Below, one piece after another: positions 1-7,837 of a DNA stretch of 35,007 nucleotides. This DNA comes from Candidatus Didemnitutus sp. (GTDB taxonomy: Bacteria; Verrucomicrobiota; Verrucomicrobiia; Opitutales; Opitutaceae): contig JAUXXD010000052.1 of the NCBI GenBank assembly GCA_030681265.1, positions 1 to 35,007 of the forward strand. Direction: 5' to 3'. The translations under genes were made by a program, and so were the position numbers. The notes under the pieces are model-generated. The model made no database searches. It was not told where the DNA came from and saw only the letters and a program-made list of their open reading frames with translations. Position 1 is the stretch's first letter. The number at the start of each line of letters is the position of its first letter.

Positions 1-39
1 AGCGCCAGCGAGTGGTCACTCGTCCGCTCACTGGCGCTC
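1..39. repeat. Imperfect inverted repeat at window edge
   Basis: Bases 1-12 (AGCGCCAGCGAG) pair with 28-39 (CTCACTGGCGCT) with one G-T type mismatch. A competing inner hairpin lies at 9-14 (CGAGTG) and 17-22 (CACTCG). No T-run follows, so it is not a textbook intrinsic terminator. It could be a hairpin after an upstream gene outside the window or a REP-like palindrome. The remaining bases to 156 show no gene. Confidence 0.4.
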
Positions 40-156
40 GCAGCTACACTAGCCAAACCGTTGCAAGCTTCAGAGTATCGGACCCACAGCGAATGAACAC
101 GCGCCGGATCACGACGCGCAGTTGCCACGTGGCAGCGAGATGCTTGAGCTAAGCTC

Positions 157-1593
157 GTGACTCCAGCGTGGCGCAATTTTCTGATCGCGGGTTTTTGTTC
201 GCTGCTCGCGATCTGGGTGGGCGTGGAGATTGCACACGGTGAGATTGTCTGGCCGGTGTTGCTCGGCTTGGTGGCGATCGGCGCAGTGCTCGCGCGCGTT
301 TTCTCGCTGTCGGTCGATGTCGTGGTGTTGGGGCTGGTGTTGACGGGCTACTTCGTGGGAAATCGTGGATTCGCCCAACTGACGTTGCTACCGGGGCTGC
401 CGCTGTTTCCGGCGGAAGGCGCGTTGCTGCTTGCGGGAGCGTGGCGGCTGGTGGTGCTGGCGCGGGAACGCGCATGGCCGTGGCCGCGCAATCTGCTCAA
501 CGGACTCGTGCTGCTATGGCTCGTGCTCGGCACGGCGCGCGTGGGTTTCGATGTGCGCACGCACGGACTGCTGGCGGTGCGCGATTACGCGGTGGTGTAT
601 TATGCGGCGCTGTTTTTTTTGACGCAGGAAATCGCTCGCGAAGCGCGTGCGCGGGAATTTTTGCACCGTTGTCTGCTCGTCGGACTCCTGATGGTGCCGG
701 TGTCGTTTGCGGCATTCGAGTTGTTTCCGGCGTTTCTGTTGACGCAACTGACGGTGCGGGGCGCGCCGTTGATTTTTTTCAAGGGCGACTTGGCCAACAC
801 GTTTCTCGCGGCGGGTTCGCTGGTGATTTTCTTTTGGGCGCGGGGACGGCAGCGGTGGTGGGCGTGGCCGTTATGCGCGGCGTTGTTTGCTTACGTGTTG
901 TTCGGCGAGAATCGCGCGTCGGCGGTCGGGTTGCTCGGCGTGACGTTGATGATGCTCGCGGCGCGGCGGTGGTTGTTTCCGGTTTGGCAATTGTCGGCAG
1001 CGACGCTGGTCGGCGTGATCGTGTTCGCCGTGGCGATGGTGTCGTCGCATCCGTGGGCCGTGCGCAAAATCGATGGCGTGGCGGATCGCGTGCGCTCAAT
1101 CGCGGACATGCAGGGGCTGGCGAGTTATGCGAGCGAGGAGAGTTTTAACAAGGGCGACAACAACCGGTTTCGTTGGATTTGGTGGCGGAGTGTCGTGGAG
1201 GAAACGACGCAGACGAATCCGGTATTCGGGCTGGGTTTCGGGCACGATTTGGCGCGCGGTTTCGTGCAGGAATATTCGCCGGAGATCAGCGAGGAATTCA
1301 CGGCGCGCAGCCCGCACAATATTTTCGTGACGGCCTACGGGCGGCTCGGGGCGCTGGGGTTGTTGGTGTGGACGGCGGTGGCGGGCGTCATCGGGTGGCG
1401 AGCGTGGCGGTCGTTGCGCACGAGTCCTGAGTCGGCGGAATGGGCGCTGTGGGGAATGGCGTGTTTGATTCTAGTGAGCGCGACATTTGGCGTGGTGTTG
1501 GAGGGCCCGATGGGCGCGGTGCCGTTTTGGGTCGCGCTCGGGCTGGCGTCGGTGGCGGAATCCGGTGCTTTGCCGCCGCCGGAGAAGCCATGA
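157..1593 (+). CDS. O-antigen ligase/polymerase (Wzy_C/WaaL-like) membrane protein
   Basis: The 478-aa product is almost wholly hydrophobic, with roughly ten to twelve predicted membrane segments. A long polar loop near residues 310-390 ends in the motif SPHNIFVTAYGRLG, the His-containing periplasmic loop typical of the Wzy_C family (O-antigen ligases and polymerases, exopolysaccharide polymerases). The likely role is polymerising or transferring lipid-linked surface glycan on the periplasmic face of the inner membrane; the substrate cannot be read from sequence. The start is a GTG, because an in-frame TGA at 145-147 excludes a longer product and no good ribosome binding site is visible. The stop overlaps the next start as ATGA (1590-1593), so the FkbM methyltransferase gene is probably translationally coupled. 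Ligase and polymerase cannot be told apart here. Confidence 0.85.
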   Translation: MTPAWRNFLIAGFCSLLAIWVGVEIAHGEIVWPVLLGLVAIGAVLARVFSLSVDVVVLGLVLTGYFVGNRGFAQLTLLPGLPLFPAEGALLLAGAWRLVVLARERAWPWPRNLLNGLVLLWLVLGTARVGFDVRTHGLLAVRDYAVVYYAALFFLTQEIAREARAREFLHRCLLVGLLMVPVSFAAFELFPAFLLTQLTVRGAPLIFFKGDLANTFLAAGSLVIFFWARGRQRWWAWPLCAALFAYVLFGENRASAVGLLGVTLMMLAARRWLFPVWQLSAATLVGVIVFAVAMVSSHPWAVRKIDGVADRVRSIADMQGLASYASEESFNKGDNNRFRWIWWRSVVEETTQTNPVFGLGFGHDLARGFVQEYSPEISEEFTARSPHNIFVTAYGRLGALGLLVWTAVAGVIGWRAWRSLRTSPESAEWALWGMACLILVSATFGVVLEGPMGAVPFWVALGLASVAESGALPPPEKP

Positions 1594-2477
1594 AGTTGAG
1601 TCATCTAACGCGGGCCGAATACGTCTGCCGCCCCGGGCAGTTGTTCCGCCGTGTCGCGCGACTGCTGCGGCGACCGTTTTCGGGCGACAGAATGACGATC
1701 CAGTTGCCGTGGGGCTTTCCCATTATCGTGAATCCGCAGGAATCCATCGGTCGATCGATAGTCGCTCTGAGCATCATGGATCTGCCGGTGACCGAGACCA
1801 TCTGGCGTCTCCTCGACGATGGTGAAACCTGCGCCGACATCGGCGCGAACATCGGCTACATGACCTCAGTAATGGCCGCGCGTTTACGCTCGGGCGGGAC
1901 AATCTGGAGCTTCGAGCCCGTGCCGGAGGTTGCCGCGGAGTTGCAGAAGAATCTCGCGACGTGGCGGCACTATTCGCGGGCAGAGTTCCGCTTCCATGCC
2001 GAGGCTCTCGCGGATACGGAGGGCAAGAGGGAGATTTATTTTTCTACAGAATTCCCGGAGAACCGTGGCCTTGCCTCGTTTCAAGCGCCCTGCAGTCGTG
2101 CCACGCATGCGCTTCTGGTGCGGACGCGGCGGCTCGATGCGCTCTGCGACGAATCAACGTGTTTTGGCGTGGTCAAGCTGGACGTCGAAGGTGCCGAGGC
2201 GATGGTGCTGCACGGGGCGGAGCACTTGTTACGCGAGGGCCGTATCCGCGACCTTGTGTTCGAAGAACACAATCCCTGGCCAGCGGCTTCGACGGAATTT
2301 CTGCGGCAGCACGGCTATCAGTTTTGGCGCGTGACGCGGGGCCGAAACGGTCCAGTGCTTTTGCCCGCAGAGATAGCGCTCAGTGGGGAACTGGATTCAC
2401 CGACTTATTTGGCCAGCCGCGAGCCTGGGCGCGTGCTGGAGCGATTCGCCGCTGCGGGCTGGCAGTGTTGCGGCTGA
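1590..2477 (+). CDS. FkbM-family SAM-dependent methyltransferase
   Basis: The 295-aa product starts at the ATG overlapping the stop of the preceding gene, which fits operon coupling better than an upstream start inside that gene. A SAM-binding motif I, DIGANIGY, begins at residue 83, followed by an acidic strand end SFEPVPE. The FkbM hallmark KLDVEGAE is at about residues 196-203. FkbM enzymes O-methylate sugars or similar acceptors, and many sit in polysaccharide loci. Next to an O-antigen ligase-like gene, methylation of a surface glycan is the natural inference. There is no signal peptide, so it should act in the cytoplasm. Codon use is less extreme than in the preceding gene. Confidence 0.88.
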   Translation: MKLSHLTRAEYVCRPGQLFRRVARLLRRPFSGDRMTIQLPWGFPIIVNPQESIGRSIVALSIMDLPVTETIWRLLDDGETCADIGANIGYMTSVMAARLRSGGTIWSFEPVPEVAAELQKNLATWRHYSRAEFRFHAEALADTEGKREIYFSTEFPENRGLASFQAPCSRATHALLVRTRRLDALCDESTCFGVVKLDVEGAEAMVLHGAEHLLREGRIRDLVFEEHNPWPAASTEFLRQHGYQFWRVTRGRNGPVLLPAEIALSGELDSPTYLASREPGRVLERFAAAGWQCCG

Positions 2478-2544
2478 AACGACACGGAGCTCCACTGCGC
2501 GATTGCGTGCGGCCCATGCGTTCGTTTAGTCGCACTATTATCCC

Positions 2545-3771
2545 GTGAGAATCAGCCCGAGATTCGATTTGCGTCAGTTTTTCAAGTATTCGACCCGTGA
2601 ACGGTCGGACTGGATCAATCCGGTGTGCATGGGTCTGTTGGCGACGTTCGGGGTGTTTTTCATTTACAGCGCGCAGATGGCGTCGTCGCAGCACCAGTGG
2701 ATGATGCAGTTGGTGTGGCTGGGGCTGGGTGCGGTGGTTTATCTGGCGACGTCGCTGCTCGATTACCGGTTGTGGCTGAAATACGCGCACTGGGTTTACT
2801 TGGCGGCGCTGGTGTTGTTGGTCGCGGTGCTGATTCCGGGGGTGGGTAGCGTGAAGATGGGTGCGCAGCGTTGGCTGGATTTCGGGCCGGCGTCGTTTCA
2901 GCCGTCGGAATTTGCCAAGTTGGCGGTGATTATCGCGACGGCGCTGATCCTCACCGGCAACAAGCTCGGCACGGTGCGCGACTCGTTGCAGGTGTTAACC
3001 AAGTTAGCCCTTGCGGTAGGATTTCCCATGCTGTTGATAATGGCGGAACCCGACCTCGGTAGTGCGCTGGTTATCGCCCCGACGGTTTTTGCCATGTTGT
3101 TCGTCTCCAATCTCTCGCTGCGGTTTTTCGCCGGTGCGCTCGGCGTGTTCGCGCTGCTGGTCGGCATCGTGTCGTTCGACGTGTGGAGATATGCGAACTT
3201 TCTCGAAGAGAACAATTTGTCGCCAACGAGCGACCGCGGCTCCTACGAGCCGCACTCTTGGCTGCCCCTGCGCGATTACCAGCGCAACCGCGTCCTGGCC
3301 TTCGCCTCGCCGGACAAGATCGACCCGATGGGCATCGGTTGGAATCAGCGCCAATCGCTGATTTCGGTCGGCTCGGGCGGCTTCGTCGGCAAGGGTTGGG
3401 CCGAAGGCACGCAGGCCAAGCTCGGCTATCTGCCGCGTTCAGTCGCGCATAACGATTTTATCTTCTCCGTCATCGCTGAGGAGAAAGGTTTCCTGGGAAG
3501 CATTGCTGTTATTGGACTGTTCGGGGTGGTTTTATGGAACGGAGTCCGCATTGCGGGCCTTGCCCGTGACCGCTTCGGAATGTTGCTCGTCATCGGCGTT
3601 ACCGCGCTGTTGTTCGTGCATATCTTCGTGAACATCGCCATGACCGTCGGCCTTGTGCCGGTGAAAGGCATCCCGCTTCCCTTCATTAGCTACGGCGGCA
3701 CTTTTGTGCTTAGCTGCTGTTTGCTGCAAGGACTGGTCCAAAGCGTCTACCGCTTCCGGAGGGATTTTTAA
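2545..3771 (+). CDS. rodA: RodA, SEDS-family peptidoglycan glycosyltransferase for rod-shape elongation
   Basis: The 408-aa polytopic membrane protein belongs to the SEDS family (RodA/FtsW/SpoVE), which polymerises lipid II with a class B penicillin-binding protein. Diagnostic stretches are AEPDLGSALV in the middle, HNDFIFSVIAEEKG in the large periplasmic loop, and GIPLPFISYGG near the C-terminus. RodA is preferred over FtsW because rng lies directly downstream and the mre/mrd/rng association is common in bacteria; paralogues would be needed for certainty. The start is GTG with no Shine-Dalgarno sequence. The first half of the gene is G/T-rich on the coding strand (codons GTG, TTG, CTG). From about 3190 onward it becomes C-rich (GTC, CTC, GCC), an abrupt intragenic skew change. 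Confidence 0.92.
   Translation: MRISPRFDLRQFFKYSTRERSDWINPVCMGLLATFGVFFIYSAQMASSQHQWMMQLVWLGLGAVVYLATSLLDYRLWLKYAHWVYLAALVLLVAVLIPGVGSVKMGAQRWLDFGPASFQPSEFAKLAVIIATALILTGNKLGTVRDSLQVLTKLALAVGFPMLLIMAEPDLGSALVIAPTVFAMLFVSNLSLRFFAGALGVFALLVGIVSFDVWRYANFLEENNLSPTSDRGSYEPHSWLPLRDYQRNRVLAFASPDKIDPMGIGWNQRQSLISVGSGGFVGKGWAEGTQAKLGYLPRSVAHNDFIFSVIAEEKGFLGSIAVIGLFGVVLWNGVRIAGLARDRFGMLLVIGVTALLFVHIFVNIAMTVGLVPVKGIPLPFISYGGTFVLSCCLLQGLVQSVYRFRRDF
3758..3763 (+). promoter_or_regulatory. Strong Shine-Dalgarno GGAGGG before a short leader ORF
   Basis: GGAGGG lies inside the last codons of rodA, 7 nt before an ATG at 3771 that overlaps the rodA stop. It is one of very few convincing ribosome binding sites in the window. 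It does not serve the rng reading frame, which begins at 3877. Confidence 0.5.
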
Positions 3772-3938
3772 TGAAAATGCCTCCCCACGGTATTGACCGC
3801 TTTGTCGGAATTTCCTGCTCACAGCTCGCCCGCACTGGGGCCGCCGCCAACCACACCGAAAGGCATACGCCCCCCCATGAACGATCAACCTGCCAACTCT
3901 GGCTCCCCCGACCAACGGGATGCCGCTTCACGCCATGA
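3771..3938 (+). CDS. Possible 55-aa leader ORF overlapping the rng start
   Basis: An ATG overlapping the rodA TAA opens a 55-codon frame that ends with TGA at 3936-3938, 60 bases inside rng in another frame. It starts [11 protein letters not shown] and has no recognisable domain. The only support is the strong GGAGGG spaced 7 nt upstream. It could be a regulatory leader for rng, since RNase E-type genes are often autoregulated through their 5' leader, or it may be fortuitous. Its codon usage is not convincingly coding. Confidence 0.25.
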   Translation: MKMPPHGIDRFVGISCSQLARTGAAANHTERHTPPHERSTCQLWLPRPTGCRFTP

Positions 3939-5628
3939 AGACGAACTCTCTCAACCGCCGCCGCTCAAACACAGCGAACCCATCACAGCCGACCAGCTGC
4001 GGGCCGAATCCAAGGAGCGCTCCACCCAGCGCCCCCTGATTCAGAAAATTCTGAACATCTTCCGGAAGGAAAAGACCAACTTCCGCGAACTCGTTATCAA
4101 TTCCGAGCCGCTGGAAAAGCGCGTCGCGTTACTCAACGACGGCGTGCTCGACCGCTTCGAAATCGAACGCGAATCCGACAACCGCATGGTCGGCGGTATC
4201 TACAAAGGCCGCATCAAGAACCTCGACCCCGGCCTCAAAGCCGCCTTCGTCGACATCGGTTACTCGAAAAACGCCTTCCTGCATTACTGGGACATGCTCC
4301 CTGCCGCCGCCGATTCCTCCGTCGAAGTCGTCCGCGTGAACAAAAAGAAGGACACCGGCCCGCGCAAAACCGAACCGACCGTCAAAGACATCCCCGGCCT
4401 CTACCCGCCCGGCACCGATATCGTGATCCAAGTCACCAAAGGCCCCATCGGCACCAAGGGACCGCGCACCACGACCAACCTCTCCCTCCCCGGTCGCTAC
4501 CTGATCCTCACGCCGTTCTCCGACGGTTGCGGCATCTCCCGCAAGATTGAAGAGCCGCAGGAGCGCAAACGCCTCAAGCAACTCATCAACGAGCTCACCA
4601 TCCCCGAAGGCATGGGCGTCATCGTCCGCACCGCGGGCGAAGGCAAAAAGAGCCGCTACTTCGTGCGCGACCTCCACCTGCTCCTCAAAAAATGGGAGGA
4701 GATCCAACACAAGATGGAGACGCAGCGTTCCCCTGCCTGCCTTTATCAAGAACCCGACATCGTCGAGCGCACCGTCCGCGACTTCCTCACCGAAGACATC
4801 GACCGCGTGCTCATCGACAACGAAGCCGACTTCAAACGCACACAGGACCTCGTTTCCCAGATCTCCACCCGCTCGCGCGGCAAGATCGCCTACTACAAGG
4901 ACAGCATCCCGGTCTTCGAGCGCTACAACATCGAGCGCCAGATCGAGCAGACCTTCCAACGCAAGGTCACCCTGGCCTCCGGCGGCGAGATCGTGATCGA
5001 CGAGACCGAGGCCCTGATCGCGATCGACGTCAACACCGGCTCGCACAAGAGCCGCTCCGGCGACGAGAAGAACACCATCTTCCAGGTCAACATGGAGGCC
5101 GCCACCGAGATGGCGCGCCAGATCCGGCTCCGCAACATCGGCGGCCTGATCATCATGGACTTCATCGACATGAAGGAGCGGCGCCACCGCCAGTCCGTCT
5201 ACGACCGCATGGTCGAGCTCATGTCGGAGGACAAGGCCAAGACCCACATCCTGCCCATCTCGCAGCTCGGCATCATGCAGATGACGCGCCAGCGCCAGCA
5301 GGAGTCGCTCTCAGCCAACATCTACACCGGCTGTCCCTACTGTCACGGCCGTGGCATCGTGAAGAGCGCGACGACCATGTCGGTCGAACTCCAGCGGCGG
5401 CTCTCCTCGGTCTGCCGCCGCCTGTTGGCCCGCAAGGACAACAAGGAATACGCGCTCCGCGTGCACGTGCACCCGTCGATCCTCGAACGCCTCCGCGCCG
5501 AAGACGCCGACCTGCTCGTGCGCGTCGAGAAGACCTACGGAGTCAAACTCGCCTTCCGCGCCGACCCCAACTACCACGTCGAAAATTTCAAAATCATCAA
5601 CGCGATGACGAACGAAGAGTTTCGGTAA
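3877..5628 (+). CDS. rng: Ribonuclease E/G family endoribonuclease
   Basis: With the ATG at 3877 the product is 583 aa; a TTG at 3793 would give 611 aa. The later start is preferred because the preceding residues are Pro-rich filler and an AAAGG sequence lies about 13 nt upstream. After a hydrophilic N-terminus of about 90 residues, an S1-type RNA-binding domain begins near residue 104 ([14 protein letters not shown]). The catalytic metal-binding aspartates of the family are D384 (IAIDVNTG) and D428 (IIMDFIDMK). The zinc-link CPYC is at residues 486-489. These spacings match the E. coli enzymes closely. It processes rRNA and mRNA in the cytoplasm. The long C-terminal degradosome scaffold of RNase E is absent, so RNase G-type naming is used. 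It follows rodA and ends at an intrinsic terminator. Confidence 0.93.
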   Translation: MNDQPANSGSPDQRDAASRHEDELSQPPPLKHSEPITADQLRAESKERSTQRPLIQKILNIFRKEKTNFRELVINSEPLEKRVALLNDGVLDRFEIERESDNRMVGGIYKGRIKNLDPGLKAAFVDIGYSKNAFLHYWDMLPAAADSSVEVVRVNKKKDTGPRKTEPTVKDIPGLYPPGTDIVIQVTKGPIGTKGPRTTTNLSLPGRYLILTPFSDGCGISRKIEEPQERKRLKQLINELTIPEGMGVIVRTAGEGKKSRYFVRDLHLLLKKWEEIQHKMETQRSPACLYQEPDIVERTVRDFLTEDIDRVLIDNEADFKRTQDLVSQISTRSRGKIAYYKDSIPVFERYNIERQIEQTFQRKVTLASGGEIVIDETEALIAIDVNTGSHKSRSGDEKNTIFQVNMEAATEMARQIRLRNIGGLIIMDFIDMKERRHRQSVYDRMVELMSEDKAKTHILPISQLGIMQMTRQRQQESLSANIYTGCPYCHGRGIVKSATTMSVELQRRLSSVCRRLLARKDNKEYALRVHVHPSILERLRAEDADLLVRVEKTYGVKLAFRADPNYHVENFKIINAMTNEEFR

Positions 5629-5676
5629 GTAAAAATTTGAGTCATTATCGGAAACTCAACTCCGCGATACTTTCAG

Positions 5677-5710
5677 TCCGCCGCGTGCCCATGGCCCGGC
5701 GGATTTTTTT
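5677..5710 (+). terminator. Rho-independent terminator of the rodA-rng unit
   Basis: TCCGCCG (5677-5683) pairs with CGGCGGA (5697-5703), followed immediately by seven T residues (5704-5710). It lies about 50 bp after the rng stop. On the opposite strand the stem has no following T-run, so it does not look bidirectional for the converging hydrolase gene. Confidence 0.85.
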
Positions 5711-5757
5711 GCGGTGAAAATTGGAATGCGCAGATCGCTTGTTTCCCCCGCCACTGT

Positions 5758-7173
5758 TCACTGCAACTCGACCTGCACGCGGTAAAACACGGGCGCGCTG
5801 CCGATGGTGAACGCCCAGCGGCCTTCCGTGACTTCATCGGCGAACGTCATTTTTGCCACTTCAATGAACGGCTCCGACAGTGAGTTGCTGCGCAGAATCC
5901 GATACCGGCGCCCCGGCGTTACCGGCCAGACCAATTCGTGTCCGTCGGGATTGATCGTTCTTTGCCACGTTACGGCGAACTGATTGCTGGCGTTAGTCGC
6001 ATCCGTGCCCGCCATCCACTCAGCCCAATCCAGTTGGCCGTCTTTGTCCGTGTCGATCGTATCGACGTTGTAGAGTAAACGGCGACCGACGGTGGAATTC
6101 AGCAGACCGGAGTAGGAATGGCCGATGCCCGGCACGATATCCATCGTCTGCCGTTTGAGAATCGAGGGGCCAAAGTAATTTTGCAGGTGCCGGAAATAGG
6201 TCTGCATCCGGATGACGCGCTGCGTGCCCTGCTGCATGGATTCGCAATCGGTGCCCAGCGACGAGTGGTTGGGGTCGTTGTCCGCACTGCCGACCACGTG
6301 GAAAACGAAACGCTTCGGATACTGGGCGCGCATCGTCGTCGCCCCGGTCGCCGACGGATAGCTAAAGAGGTTGGTGAAGCCGTAAGGGTAGTCATTCATC
6401 GTCGGGCATGCGGATGCGGCTATTTCGGCGGCCGACAGTGTCGTGAAAATGCCGTCTCCATCGGGATCCCGCTCGGCCGAAAAATACAGACAGCTCGACG
6501 GTGCCAGCACCAAATACCGCATGTGAATCTCGCGCTGTGCCTCCAACGTGTTTTGAAAACGCCCAGCCACGGCGTAACGGTTGACCAATTGTCCGCCCGC
6601 CGAATGCCCGACGACGACGATCATTTTCAAATTCGGAAACAGGGTGGAAGTGGAAAGGGTGGTGAGGATGCGATCGACGACTTCGAAGGCACTGATCGAA
6701 ACGCTCTGCGCACTCGGGCCCCAACGCGCCGTCGCAGTGCCGCGAAACGGAAAAGTGGACCAATAGAGCAAATCCGCCGGCACGGTAGCAGGAAGTTCTG
6801 CCGGCTCCAAAAATTGCGGCGCAAAAATGCACACTGAATCCGCCGCTCCCGTGTGCGTGCCCGCCGCGGCGGCCACGGCGTTGTAGGCATCTTGCGGCAA
6901 GTAACTGGAACTGTGAATTGCCAGCACCAGTTGTCGCACATGTGGCTGCGGCGTGTCGATGGGGTGACTGCCCACGTAGGGGATGAACAACGCCTGCCCG
7001 CTGACCGTGATCGGGTAGCGACCGCTCGCCAATGGCACGGCGCGTAACGGTGCGGCGAGCGCGGCCCACAGGCCGAAAGCAAGCAGTAGTATGGCCGGGC
7101 AACGCCACCGTGCAACGACCCACATGGGCCGAGGCCACGACACGAGGGAAGGATTGCGAAGGTGACGAGCCAT
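5758..7173 (-). CDS. Secreted alpha/beta-hydrolase-like protein with C-terminal calcium-loop domain
   Basis: The 471-aa product from ATG 7173 has a hydrophobic signal segment (AILLLAFGLWAALAAPLRA); an ATG at 7125 would give a more compact signal peptide, and neither start has a Shine-Dalgarno. The nucleophile elbow GHSAGG places the catalytic Ser at about residue 191. GSADNDPNHS and PGIGHSYSG are candidate positions for the acid and His of the triad. This is an esterase- or lipase-like fold whose substrate is unknown. After the hydrolase, DTDKDGQLDWAEWMAGTD resembles an EF-hand or thrombospondin-3 calcium loop, and a final beta-rich module ends in FYRVQVELQ. This is a relative of the tails in the neighbouring secreted proteins but not the same subtype. 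The start lies just after the terminator of the gene upstream, so it probably has its own promoter or depends on read-through. Confidence 0.7.
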   Translation of the reverse strand: MARHLRNPSLVSWPRPMWVVARWRCPAILLLAFGLWAALAAPLRAVPLASGRYPITVSGQALFIPYVGSHPIDTPQPHVRQLVLAIHSSSYLPQDAYNAVAAAAGTHTGAADSVCIFAPQFLEPAELPATVPADLLYWSTFPFRGTATARWGPSAQSVSISAFEVVDRILTTLSTSTLFPNLKMIVVVGHSAGGQLVNRYAVAGRFQNTLEAQREIHMRYLVLAPSSCLYFSAERDPDGDGIFTTLSAAEIAASACPTMNDYPYGFTNLFSYPSATGATTMRAQYPKRFVFHVVGSADNDPNHSSLGTDCESMQQGTQRVIRMQTYFRHLQNYFGPSILKRQTMDIVPGIGHSYSGLLNSTVGRRLLYNVDTIDTDKDGQLDWAEWMAGTDATNASNQFAVTWQRTINPDGHELVWPVTPGRRYRILRSNSLSEPFIEVAKMTFADEVTEGRWAFTIGSAPVFYRVQVELQ

Positions 7174-7179
7174 ATGGCG

Positions 7180-7208
7180 AAAAAAAAGCCCCGCTGGGTA
7201 GCGGGGCT
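7180..7208 (-). terminator. Rho-independent terminator after the PEP-CTERM gene
   Basis: On the minus strand AGCCCCGCT (7208-7200) and AGCGGGGCT (7195-7187) form a perfect 9-bp stem with a 4-base loop, followed by a run of T residues (7187-7180). It lies 24 bp after the stop of the PEP-CTERM gene and ends the two-gene unit 8862-7232. Confidence 0.9.
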
Positions 7209-7231
7209 GGAAAGACGAATTTAGTCGGAAA

Positions 7232-7837
7232 TCAGACGCTCTGCATCCGACGGCGATAAGCCACGAAGCCCAAAGCCAACACACCGAAAATGGCGGCGTA
7301 GGTGCTGGGTTCAGGGACAGCGGTCAGGCTATCAAACGAGAAGCGGAAGGCGGCGGTTGTGCCCACGCCAGCAATACCAAAGAAGGCGATATCAGCGCGG
7401 TTACCGTTTTCAGGATGGACCGTGATGTTTGAAGGCACCGCCACAAAGGTCGCGGAGTTGAAACTCGATGCAGCAAACGTGGCCGTGAGTGCGCCTGTGC
7501 CTTGTGAGTCAAACAGGTTCACAATAAAGCCGTTCGACGAATTGCCGCTATCAACGCGGGCAACCGCAACAATCGTGTCGAAAGCCGTCGTCGCGTTAAA
7601 CGTTGAGATCAAATCCGCAAAGCCGAAGTTACCAGAATCGTCGGGGCTGCCACCGCCAATTGCGGTGATCGACATAATCCCAGAAGACAATGACAGCTGA
7701 TTCACCGGAGTGGCCCAAGAGCCGCTGGTGGTAAAATTACCACCGCTGGGAAGGGCGGTAAAATTCGAAATCAGAAATGATTGCGCGGAAAGCGAAACCG
7801 AAGCCAAGAGTGCAAATGCAACGACAAGTGTTCTCAT
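7232..7837 (-). CDS. PEP-CTERM sorting-domain protein
   Basis: The 201-aa exported protein has an N-terminal signal peptide (MRTLVVAFALLASVSLSAQ), a Ser/Thr/Asn-rich beta-type middle, and a canonical PEP-CTERM tail: the VPEPSTY motif near residue 172, a hydrophobic helix, then the basic stop YRRR. PEP-CTERM proteins are recognised by an exosortase (EpsH/XrtA type) and placed at the cell surface, often with exopolysaccharide; no exosortase is in this window. Its ATG overlaps the stop of the upstream gene as ATGA (7837-7834). Together with the strong terminator downstream, this defines a two-gene operon. No function can be assigned to the middle region. Confidence 0.9.
   Translation of the reverse strand: MRTLVVAFALLASVSLSAQSFLISNFTALPSGGNFTTSGSWATPVNQLSLSSGIMSITAIGGGSPDDSGNFGFADLISTFNATTAFDTIVAVARVDSGNSSNGFIVNLFDSQGTGALTATFAASSFNSATFVAVPSNITVHPENGNRADIAFFGIAGVGTTAAFRFSFDSLTAVPEPSTYAAIFGVLALGFVAYRRRMQSV

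Noticed and set aside
1-60. tRNA-like structure at the window start
   Set aside because: The palindrome lacks D-, anticodon- and T-arm layout and the GTTCRA T-loop motif.
4129-5247. 372-codon frame antisense to rng
   Set aside because: It is a high-GC shadow of the RNase gene; the product is a Val/Asp/Leu-rich string with no domain.
4692-5717. 341-codon plus-strand frame within and after rng
   Set aside because: Arg/His/Pro-rich translation out of frame with the RNase domains; it even runs through the terminator.
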